Below are positions 37,426-45,300 of a stretch of DNA of 64,000 nucleotides, in pieces. This DNA comes from an uncultured Bacteroidales bacterium. Lineage in GTDB: Bacteria > Bacteroidota > Bacteroidia > Bacteroidales > UBA932. The stretch is taken from NCBI GenBank assembly GCA_944323825.1, contig CALUTY010000005.1, positions 62,001 to 126,000 on the forward strand, given 5' to 3'. Under the pieces are notes generated by a model. That model was given only the letters and a program-made list of their open reading frames with translations, did no database searches and was not told the DNA's origin. The position numbers were made by a program, and so were the translations under genes. Each line of letters opens with the position of its first letter. Position 1 is the stretch's first letter.

Positions 37426-37590
37426 ATCAGAAGTGTCAAAGGCATCCCCGTGTACACATCATACCGCTCCCTGTATGAAGGAACCGGCAATCCGGGCAGA
37501 GACTTCTCCGACATCATCTCGGCCGGCTATACCTGCAGGAATCCTGTAAACGGACCCGCATCGCTGCAGAAGGGCATTGTTAATCGATAG
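37426..37590 (+). pseudogene. Coding remnant downstream of tRNA-Glu
   Basis: An open frame of 54 codons with protein-like composition (IPVYTSYRSLYEGTGNPG, then FSDIISAGYTCRNPVNG) ends at TAG 37588-37590. It has no ATG and begins within the T-tract of the tRNA terminator. I take it as the tail of a lost gene; the source protein is not recognised. Confidence 0.35.
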
Positions 37591-37595
37591 GATGT

Positions 37596-37859
37596 CTATT
37601 GTTTCAAAAGTACCTGTACCTCCTCTTTGAGTTTCGGCAGATGATTTATCACTATGCTCCAGAGAATATCTGCTGAAAGACTATCATAACCATGGATGAT
37701 GTAGTTCCTTGCATCAACTATCTTTCTGGAATTGGTTATGGCTATATTCCTGTCCTCTTTGAGAATTCTGTTCATGGCTTCCCCTATAATTTCAATGTCA
37801 CGCTCTATTGCCCGCTTCAGACAGATGTCCTGCAGATGCTTCTTTATGTTTTCAACCAT
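37596..37859 (-). CDS. hepT: HEPN-domain toxin HepT (short)
   Basis: 87 residues, DUF86/HEPN family RNase toxin of the MntA-HepT type II/VII toxin-antitoxin systems. The active motif RX4HXY is present as RNYIIHGY (residues ~51-58), including the Tyr that MntA modifies. VEIIGEA-like IEIIGEAMNRIL is the conserved helix. Family members I recall are ~110-120 residues; this one lacks about 25-30 N-terminal residues, and an in-frame TGA lies two codons upstream of the ATG. It may be naturally short, start-lost or decayed. It overlaps the mntA stop by 8 bases (ATGGTTGA). Confidence 0.8.
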   Translation of the reverse strand: MVENIKKHLQDICLKRAIERDIEIIGEAMNRILKEDRNIAITNSRKIVDARNYIIHGYDSLSADILWSIVINHLPKLKEEVQVLLKQ

Positions 37860-38151
37860 ATATCAGCTGCTTTGTCGAATTCACGTTCTTACGGAAATAC
37901 GGGTTTCTTATCGTCTGCTCCTCCACCAAATCCACTTCTCTTCCGAACAGGTCCTGCAATGAATACTTGAAATCGAAGTAGTTGTCAAAGTAATCATCTA
38001 TCTCGTCTTTCTTGAAGTCCACGACCAAATCTATGTCACTGCTGTCATTAAACCTGTCGGTCAGGATAGAGCCAAATACGAAAAGCCTGTTTACCTTGTA
38101 TTTCTTGCACAAGGCAACTATACTCTTGATATGGACGTCCGTCAGTTTCAT
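37852..38151 (-). CDS. mntA: MntA nucleotidyltransferase antitoxin
   Basis: 99 residues, minimal nucleotidyltransferase. The signature GSX10DXD is visible as FGSILTDRFNDSSDIDLVVDF (residues ~27-47). The third carboxylate is probably in REVDLVEE (around 71-78). Known MntA proteins AMPylate the HepT Tyr and block its RNase activity. The operon order antitoxin then toxin with overlapping ends is standard. The pair lies between tRNA-Glu and tRNA-Gly. Confidence 0.85.
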   Translation of the reverse strand: MKLTDVHIKSIVALCKKYKVNRLFVFGSILTDRFNDSSDIDLVVDFKKDEIDDYFDNYFDFKYSLQDLFGREVDLVEEQTIRNPYFRKNVNSTKQLIYG

Positions 38152-38167
38152 GTCAATACCTTTATGG

Positions 38168-38175
38168 CAAATATA
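38168..38175 (-). promoter_or_regulatory. Likely -7 element of mntA-hepT
   Basis: Minus-strand TATATTTG 17 bases before the mntA start; no clear TTG upstream. Confidence 0.4.
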
Positions 38176-38267
38176 ACACTTTTATCTGTAAACAGATGTA
38201 TTCAACGCATTCTTGTATCCAATTTTCATTCGGATTCAGATTGGACTTATCCATTTAGAACTAAAAA

Positions 38268-38281
38268 CGGAAAACGAGATT
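38268..38281 (-). repeat. 14-bp copy of the tRNA-Gly 3' part (possible att site)
   Basis: CGGAAAACGAGATT is repeated exactly at 38450-38463, within the acceptor stem and T arm of tRNA-Gly. The copies are in direct orientation, 182 bp apart. A repeat of a tRNA 3' part beyond the gene is what site-specific integration leaves. Confidence 0.5.
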
Positions 38282-38327
38282 AGCCAGCTGCGCTTGCTTT
38301 TCTCTGCCCTTTGCCGGGGAGGCACTT

Positions 38328-38448
38328 TCAAGAAGACCGCTGACGGACCTCCGGTCCTATGGTCTTTTCTTTTTGATGCATCGGGAGCAGGCTCCCTGCA
38401 TCAAAAAGAAAAGACCACCACAGTCTTCGACTGCAGCGGTCTTCTTGA
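38328..38448. repeat. 121-bp three-armed cruciform element next to tRNA-Gly
   Basis: A perfect 15-bp outer stem joins 38328-38342 (TCAAGAAGACCGCTG) to 38434-38448. Inside are three hairpins: GGACC TCC GGTCC (about 38345-38357); a long arm of 20 perfect bp (38361-38380 with 38397-38416) extended by GGGAGC/GCTCCC after a 2-base bulge; and CAGTC TTC GACTG (about 38421-38433). The outer stem ends exactly on the tRNA-Gly discriminator base. No coding potential. Confidence 0.8.
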
Positions 38449-38520
38449 GCGGAAAACGAGATTCGAACTCGCGACCCTCAGCTTGGGAAGCTGATGCTCT
38501 ACCAACTGAGCTATTTCCGC
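38448..38520 (-). tRNA. tRNA-Gly(CCC)
   Basis: 73 bases, read on the minus strand from 38520. Acceptor GCGGAAA / TTTCCGC, D arm GCTC/GAGC with loop AGTTGGTA, anticodon stem TCAGC/GCTGA with loop TTCCCAA (anticodon CCC), T arm GCGAG TTCGAAT CTCGT (one wobble), discriminator T. No encoded CCA. Confidence 0.93.
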
Positions 38521-38660
38521 ATGGCCGGTCACATTTCTGTGAAACGGATTGCAAATATAGTGATTTTTTCTGGAAATGAAATTTATTTCGGAATTTTTTG
38601 TCCGGAAAAACAGCACAGAAGAACACCGCAAACTACAAGTGCAGACATGAACATAAAAAC

Positions 38661-38692
38661 TTTTGCATTGCAGCGAATAATGTGTAACTTTA
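38661..38692 (+). promoter_or_regulatory. Promoter of the SPFH gene
   Basis: TTTTG (38661-38665), 19-base spacer, TAACTTTA (38685-38692). Confidence 0.55.
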
Positions 38693-38744
38693 AAAGTTGT
38701 ACCGCATTTACGGAATCTGAACCGAACTTAAAAATGCCATAATC

Positions 38745-39698
38745 ATGGAAAAGGAATTCAAAGGGACAGTCATCAACGGATTTCTGATGCTGTCTGTCAT
38801 CCTGCTGATGCTGTTGGCAGGGGCTGCATTGTGCATACTGCCGGCGACTGTGGCTGCAGGGCAGGAATGGATGATTGCAGTCGGGGTGCTGCTCATAATC
38901 ACGGCGCTGGTCTGCTGCGGAGGGCTGGCAAGGCTTGAGCCGAATGAGGCGCTGGTGATACTGTTCTTCGGAAAGTACATGGGGACATTCAGGCAGAACG
39001 GCTTCTTCTGGTTCAATCCGTTCAATTCGAAAAAAGGCGTGTCCATGAGGGCCAGGAACCTCAACATTGACCCGATAAAGGTCAACGACAAGGAGGGAAA
39101 CCCGATTCTGATAGGGCTGGTGCTGGTCTGGAAGCTGGAAGACACATACAAGGCAATGTTTGAAATCGATTCGCAGACCATGGCGGCGACAGCCCAGGGA
39201 ACGGAAAACCAGGCAAAGACGGCGGTGGCATCAAGGATGTTCGCCTTCGAAAACTTCGTGAGGGTGCAGTCTGATGCGGCGCTGAGGTCCGTTGCGGCTC
39301 TATACGCATACGACGACAATGACAAGGACACAAATGAGCCGACACTGAGAGGAGGCGCACCGGAAATAAATCAGGAACTCCTGTCCAAGCTGAACGAAAG
39401 ACTGGACATGGCTGGTCTGCAGGTGGTGGAGGCAAGGATAAATTATCTCGCATACACTCCTGAAATCGCGGCGGTTATGCTGCGCCGCCAGCAGGCTTCC
39501 GCCATAATCTCCGCAAGGGAAAAGATAGTGGAAGGAGCAGTATCGATGGTGCAGATGGCACTTGACAAGCTTGAAAAGGACAATGTCGTAACACTTGACA
39601 ACGCCCAGAAGGCATCGATGGTGGCCAATCTGCTCGTTGTGCTCTGCGCAGACGAACCTGCCCAGCCGGTGGTGAATGCCTCCCAGTCAAAGGGCTAA
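38745..39698 (+). CDS. SPFH/Band-7 domain membrane protein
   Basis: 317 residues. Two hydrophobic helices at the N-terminus (~11-35 and ~42-60), then a stomatin/SPFH domain (ARLEPNEALVILFFGKYMGTFRQNGFFWFNPF, VNDKEGNPILIGLVLVWKLEDTYKAMFEI). A helical, Ala/Arg/Gln-rich coiled-coil stretch follows (INYLAYTPEIAAVMLRRQQASAIISAREKIVEGA). Such proteins form membrane microdomain scaffolds. No NfeD partner gene is adjacent. The stop is 7 bases from the end of the convergent GH20 gene. Confidence 0.88.
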   Translation: MEKEFKGTVINGFLMLSVILLMLLAGAALCILPATVAAGQEWMIAVGVLLIITALVCCGGLARLEPNEALVILFFGKYMGTFRQNGFFWFNPFNSKKGVSMRARNLNIDPIKVNDKEGNPILIGLVLVWKLEDTYKAMFEIDSQTMAATAQGTENQAKTAVASRMFAFENFVRVQSDAALRSVAALYAYDDNDKDTNEPTLRGGAPEINQELLSKLNERLDMAGLQVVEARINYLAYTPEIAAVMLRRQQASAIISAREKIVEGAVSMVQMALDKLEKDNVVTLDNAQKASMVANLLVVLCADEPAQPVVNASQSKG

Positions 39699-39705
39699 GG
39701 ACATT

Positions 39706-41706
39706 TCACCGGACGCCGGCATGCTCTGCAGTGACATTCCGGAGCTTTCCTTTGAAGCCCATGTGAGGGTCACCGATCCGGCCGAGAGGGAAAATCAGGG
39801 TCTCCTGATACCAGATGCTGTCTATGCGGTTGCGGGCCTGGTTATAGACATCATGGCGGCGGCCTTCAAGGCGTTCGGCAAGTTCGCCGTCAACATAAAG
39901 GGAAGTGCCCTTGTGGTCGCCTTCAACACGGATCCTGGTCCATTCTCCGGCAGGAAGGCGGAAGTCATGGAATACGAATTCATATCCGTCACGCCTGAAC
40001 GAGAACTTGCCCGTGCCGTGCCAGTTGCTGATGAGCTCGGAATGAGGGCCCCTGAAGAGAACGGCATCCACGGCGGGCTCTGCATCCGGACATATTTCGA
40101 ATTCCACCTTGTACGGATAGCCTATTTCCGGCACGGATGTCACTACTGTATCACTTCCGGCCAACACAAGGACAGAATCAGGGACAGTGACCTCGACACA
40201 GCCTTCCACCTTAGCCGCAAGGTTCACGCCCGGGGCTTCCGGAACGGTCTTGCACAATGCATCAAACTCATTGAACGGCACTGCGCCGGAATTGTCGCCT
40301 CTCCATAATTTCTCCGACATCACCTGAAGGGCCGGGAATGTCCGGAAATGCACATCCTGCTGGCTGATTCCATTGCCCACATGATCATTCCACACGGCGA
40401 ACATTGCTCCTGCAAAGTTCTCATTGCCGGATGCGGCATCGCTGTCGCCGGCATCCATATTTTCCGGCATCCACTCCTCATAAAGCATCCTGTTTTCCAG
40501 AAAATCATGATAATAATGTGCGGCCGGTACTATATAAAGGTATGCGTCACAAAGGTTCACGACCTTGCCATAGCCTTCATCCAAGGCTGTGCCCACATCA
40601 GTCCAGCCATAATTCCAGGCATTCACATGACACTTTCCGACATTGACAGGTGTCTTGCCCTCCATCATTTTGAGGCTTCCCCAGACTACCGGCGTCTTTC
40701 CAAAGCCGGAAATGTATTCTATATAATGATTGGTGAAATGCCGGAACTGCTCGGCTTCCTTCAGATTGTATTCGTCAGTGCCTATATGGACATAAGGCCC
40801 TGTAAAGACAGGATCGTCCCCGGCTATGTATTCCGCAAAGAGAGTGTCAAGAAATTCATACACCTCAGGCTTATAGAGGTCAAGGTGATCCATTCCGTAT
40901 TCTTTATTGTCTGCGGCAAGACGGGGATTGTAATGTGTGAAGGCAAGAGAATGTGCCGGGACATCAATCTCAGGGACTATCTCTATCCCGTAACGGCCGG
41001 CCATCTTCTGGAACTCCCGGAACTCGTCCTTCGTATATGAGCCGTCCCTGGCTGTCAGGCCCGGAAACCGGTCGGACTCCAGCCTGAATGCAGAGTAGGT
41101 CCGGTTCCAGTCATTGCCGAAATACTGGACGAAACCATTGTCGTTCAGATGCACCTGCATCACATTCATCTTATAGAATGACATTATCTTCACATACTGG
41201 CGGAGATAGTCCATTGTGAAGAACTTGCGGCCGACATCTATCATGAAGCCGCGCCATCCGTATGATGGATAGTCGAGAGTTTCCCCTTTCTGAAGACCTT
41301 CAGGCTGGTTGTGGAGCATCTGGAGCAATGTCCTTGTCCCCCAGAATGCACCTTTGGAGGACGGGGCGGCTATGCTGACGGCAGAGCCTATGTCCATACG
41401 GTATGCTTCATCCCCATATTCTGCATCCGCATCACTGAGGGAAAGGCTGATATCACCTTTCCTTGCCTTGCCGGCAACAACCTCATAGTCCATACCGAAC
41501 ATTACCGACAGGTCTTCGGCAAGTATGGCAGCCGCATCTGAAAGGGCCGCATCATTGACTGTTATCCTCCCGCTCTGAGGCAGCACAAGCCGGCCTTTCG
41601 CCCCTTCCCATGTCTGGAGGGCAGGTATCACACGGGGAAAATCCTCCCGGGCTGCGGCAACAAGGCTGCACGCAGACAGAAACAGAAACAAAATGAACTT
41701 TTTCAT
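39706..41706 (-). CDS. Beta-N-acetylhexosaminidase (GH20) with C-terminal lectin-like domain
   Basis: Removes terminal GlcNAc/GalNAc. Start at ATG 41706 (MKKFILFLFLSACSLVAAAR), 666 residues. Signal peptide; LSAC could also act as a lipobox. Domain order: GH20b-like N-terminal domain (~25-145), catalytic TIM barrel (~150-490) with YGWRGFMIDVGRKF, VHLNDNGFV, EIDVPAHSLAF and the Asp-Glu pair in HIGTDEYN, then a ~150-residue concanavalin/LamG-like domain (FEICPDAEPAVDAVLFRG, WTRIRVEGDHKGTSLYVDGELAERL). A 19-bp repeat array lies just upstream. With the sialidase this fits mucin-type glycan trimming. Confidence 0.92.
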   Translation of the reverse strand: MKKFILFLFLSACSLVAAAREDFPRVIPALQTWEGAKGRLVLPQSGRITVNDAALSDAAAILAEDLSVMFGMDYEVVAGKARKGDISLSLSDADAEYGDEAYRMDIGSAVSIAAPSSKGAFWGTRTLLQMLHNQPEGLQKGETLDYPSYGWRGFMIDVGRKFFTMDYLRQYVKIMSFYKMNVMQVHLNDNGFVQYFGNDWNRTYSAFRLESDRFPGLTARDGSYTKDEFREFQKMAGRYGIEIVPEIDVPAHSLAFTHYNPRLAADNKEYGMDHLDLYKPEVYEFLDTLFAEYIAGDDPVFTGPYVHIGTDEYNLKEAEQFRHFTNHYIEYISGFGKTPVVWGSLKMMEGKTPVNVGKCHVNAWNYGWTDVGTALDEGYGKVVNLCDAYLYIVPAAHYYHDFLENRMLYEEWMPENMDAGDSDAASGNENFAGAMFAVWNDHVGNGISQQDVHFRTFPALQVMSEKLWRGDNSGAVPFNEFDALCKTVPEAPGVNLAAKVEGCVEVTVPDSVLVLAGSDTVVTSVPEIGYPYKVEFEICPDAEPAVDAVLFRGPHSELISNWHGTGKFSFRRDGYEFVFHDFRLPAGEWTRIRVEGDHKGTSLYVDGELAERLEGRRHDVYNQARNRIDSIWYQETLIFPLGRIGDPHMGFKGKLRNVTAEHAGVR

Positions 41707-41716
41707 TGTATTGAAC

Positions 41717-41810
41717 GCTGGAAATATACTTTGAAATGCTGAAAAACCACTTTCAAGAAAATACATTTTGAATAAATGAATATTCTTTGAACAAGAAAAT
41801 ATACTTTGAC
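41717..41810 (-). repeat. 19-bp tandem repeat array upstream of the GH20 gene
   Basis: Three units are exactly contiguous (41754-41772, 41773-41791, 41792-41810), each a form of CAAGAAAATATACTTTGAA. A fourth at 41717-41735 is separated by an 18-base degenerate copy. On plus, every good unit holds TA-N3-TTTG. The array starts 11 bases from the GH20 start codon, so it forms its leader or promoter. Confidence 0.75.
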
Positions 41811-41835
41811 GAGGACTGGCTTCAAATCATGCAGG

Positions 41836-42273
41836 TCAGGAGTTTCCTTTCGGCGTCCTTTTCATCCTGTAGCGGATGCCGCTGCCTTCGATGAAGCCGA
41901 GAATGTCGTGGAACACGCCTTCCACATAGGTCGAAGTGTGCCGGTCGAGGTCTCCGCCGAAACGCCCGGCAATGGCTGCAGGCAGTTCTGTCAAGCGCAC
42001 GCCGAGCCGCCTTGAAAGGCTGACGGCATCTTCATAGCCGATGACGGCATGGACAATATGGCCGGAACCTCCCTGTCCGGAAAAGAATTCATCCGGACCG
42101 TCAGAAGAACTGTCAAGTTCCACAATGAAGCTTCTGTCGTCACCAAATCCTACAGAAACAGACGCCCACGGATCATAGTCATCATGGGTGTCAACAATCA
42201 ATTCTTCCAAGGTCAGCATGTGTCCGGCTTTAAAGATATATTTTGCCAATATAGGGCTTTTTATGGACTTCAC
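41836..42273 (-). CDS. Unknown small protein
   Basis: 145 residues from ATG 42273 (MKSIKSPILAKY), or 127 from ATG 42219 (MLTLEELIVDTHDDYD). No signal peptide or membrane helix. Acidic N-terminal half (TLEELIVDTHDDYDPWASVSVGFGDDRSFIVELDSSSDG) with HIVHAVIGYEDAVSLSRRLGVRL in the middle. I do not recognise the family. It lies upstream of the repeat array and GH20 gene on the same strand and is divergent from metH. Confidence 0.55.
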   Translation of the reverse strand: MKSIKSPILAKYIFKAGHMLTLEELIVDTHDDYDPWASVSVGFGDDRSFIVELDSSSDGPDEFFSGQGGSGHIVHAVIGYEDAVSLSRRLGVRLTELPAAIAGRFGGDLDRHTSTYVEGVFHDILGFIEGSGIRYRMKRTPKGNS

Positions 42274-42297
42274 AAAATCAATAACAATAGAATTTCT

Positions 42298-42305
42298 TAT
42301 TTTTG
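42298..42305 (+). promoter_or_regulatory. Likely -7 element of metH-metF
   Basis: TATTTTTG, 26 bases before the metH start. No TTG at normal spacing and no cobalamin or SAM riboswitch is visible in the short leader. Confidence 0.45.
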
Positions 42306-42330
42306 CGCCTCAAGAACACGAAAAGATAAA

Positions 42331-45300
42331 ATGACGGACTTACGGGATATGCGGAAAATTTCAGAAACAATCGCCGGAGGGGAAATCCTCATCCTCGACG
42401 GGGCCATGGGCACGATGATACAGAGATACGGGCTTCAGGAGCAGGATTTCCATTCAGGAATATTCAGCGGATGCCCCAAGGAGCTGAAAGGAAACAACGA
42501 ATGCCTCAACCTCACAAGGCCTGAAATAATAAGGGCAATACACGAAGAATACATAAATGCAGGTGCTGACATCATCGAAACCAACACATTCAGCGCCAAC
42601 AGGATATCCCAGGAAGAGTATGGCTGCGCGGAATATGCCTTCGACATGGCGTATGCCGGGGCAAGGATTGCTCGGGAGGCGGCAGACAAGGAAGCGGTCA
42701 TAGCAGAGGGCAAGGCGACGAAGTCCTGCGGCGGACACAGAAAGATATATGTGGCAGGGAGCATCGGGCCGACATCCAAGTCCCTCTCGCTGTCGCCTGA
42801 CATGAACGACCCGGCATTCAGAGCCGTGTCATTCGATGAAATGGCCGAAGCATACGGAGAACAGATGCGCGGGCTTCTGCTCGGAGGCGTGGATCTCATC
42901 CTTCTGGAAACATGTTTCGATGCGCTCAATGTAAAAGCGGCCCTCTATGCCCTTGAAAAGCTGATGAAGACCCCGGAGATTTCAGAAAATGCAGGCATAA
43001 GGGAAAGGCTCTCCAAGGACGGACATTTTCCGGTCATCGTTTCGGTGTCGGTGAGCGACAGGAGCGGAAGGACACTCACAGGACAGACCCTTGAGGCATT
43101 CTACACATCCGTAAGGCATTATCCTCTGACGGCATTCGGACTCAACTGTTCCCTCGGGGCGGAAGAGATATATCCACTCCTGAAGGAGGTTTCAAATTTT
43201 GCGGAATGCGCCGTGAGCTGCTACCCCAACGCGGGACTCCCGGACGGGATGGGCGGCTATGCAGAAACACCGTCTGAAATGGCTGCCGCAATACGGAAAA
43301 TGGCCGCGGACGGGCTGGTGAACATCATCGGAGGCTGCTGCGGCACCACACCTGACTATATAAGGGAGATTGCCGGGGCAGTCAAAGGGCTCAGCGCAAG
43401 GACGAACGGCAGCGGCAGGTCCGGAAGTGAAACCGGAGGACTTGCAGTCAGCGGACTTGAAACGGTCCACATTGACCTGAAAAGATACAATTTCACCAAC
43501 ATAGGAGAACGGGCCAATGTAGCAGGCTCCCGGAAATTCGCCCGGCTGATTTCATCAGGCAACTATGCCGAAGCCATGCAGGTGGCCGCAGACCAGATAG
43601 AGAACGGGGCATCTGTCATAGACATCAACATGGACGATGCCATGCTGGACAGCACAAGGGAAATGACCTTGTTCACAAGGCACATCTCCAACGACCCCGC
43701 CGTCGCCAAAGCGGCTCTGATGATAGATTCGTCGCACTGGGAAACCATCCTCGCAGGACTCAAGAACGCCCAGGGCAAATCCATAGTCAACTCCATCAGC
43801 CTCAAGGAAGGGGAAGAAATATTCCTGGCCAAGGCAAGGGAAATCCATGCCCTCGGGGCTGCGATGGTCGTGATGGCATTCGACGAAAAAGGCCAGGCGA
43901 CCGACTTCGGCAGAAAGACAGAAATCTGCGGCAGGGCCTACCGCCTGCTCACTGAAAAGGCAGGGATTCCGCCGGAAGACATCATCTTCGATGTGAATGT
44001 GCTCGCTGTGGGCACAGGCATAGAGGAACATGCGGACTATGCTGTCGACTTCATCAGGGCTGTCGGATGGATCAAAGAAAACCTTCCCGGAGCCCTCACA
44101 TCCGGAGGCATCTCAAACCTCTCATTTTCATTCAGGGGGAACAACCCCGTCCGGGAGGCGATGCATTCAGCCTTCCTGTACCATGCCATAAAGGCGGGTC
44201 TCGACATGGCAATAGTCAATCCGGGAATGCTCCAGATATATGATGAAATCGAGCCGTCATTGCTGAAATGCGTGGAGGATGTGATACTGAACACCGATGC
44301 CGGAGCGACGGAAAGGCTCATAGAAAAGGCCCAGGAAATTGCGGAGGAAAAGGCCGCCGCAGGCACACCGGGGAAGACCGGCCCGGATGCAGGAGGCAGC
44401 GCAAAAGGCAATGACGGGAATGCCGCCGGCGGAAACGGCCCAGGGCCGGACACACCGGTGGAAGAGCGGCTGATGGAAGCCCTCGTGAAAGGCCGTGCCG
44501 CATCGCTTGAAGAAGACCTCAGGTCATGCCTTGAAAAATACGGCCGCCCGGTGGATATAATAGAAGGTCCGCTCATGGACGGGATGAAAAAGGTCGGAGA
44601 ACTTTTCGGCAGCGGAAAGATGTTCCTGCCGCAGGTGGTCAAGTCCGCAAAGATAATGCGCCAGGCGGTGGATTTCCTTCAGCCTTATATGGAGGACGGA
44701 CAGGAAAACATTCCAGACGGCAATATGGCGGGAAAAGGAAATAAGGAACATAAAGAGGAAACGGCTCCGGATTCTCCTGCCGGCCACAAAACGGCAAAAG
44801 TGGCTGTCCCAAAGCCCAAAATCGTGATAGCCACGGTAAAGGGGGATGTGCATGACATAGGCAAGAACATCACCTCCATAGTCCTCGGCTGCAACGGATT
44901 CGATGTCATCGACCTCGGAGTGATGGTGGACAAGGAGACCATCATCGGCACTGCAATCTCGGAAAAGGCGGATATCATAGCGGCAAGCGGTCTGATAACC
45001 CCGTCCCTCTTCCAGATGGAGGAACTCTGCAGGGCCATGTCCGAAAAGGACATGGACACTCCCCTATTTATAGGAGGAGCCACCACCTCCCCGCTCCACA
45101 CCGCAGTCAAGCTCGCCCCTCTCTACGGACATGTGTTCTACGGGGCAGACGCCTCGGCAAGCGCCGTAATGGCAAAGAGATGCATGATGGACAGGGAAGC
45201 CTTTGAAAATGAAGAGCATGAAAAGCAGCAGAAGATAAGGGAACTGTATCTGAAGGGAATGGAAAATGCAGTCCAGGACGGGAACGGAGCAACAGGTACA

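Noticed and set aside
38357..38742. Short frames overlapping tRNA-Gly and the cruciform on both strands
   Set aside because: Their sequence is translation of the tRNA and the inverted repeats, a common false gene call.
42049..42330. In-frame N-terminal extension of MetH by 94 residues
   Set aside because: It runs through the promoter region and antisense to the 145-residue gene; MetH homology starts at 42331.
42241..42330. Possible cobalamin riboswitch before metH
   Set aside because: The leader is about 30 bases long and shows no B12-box or folded domain.
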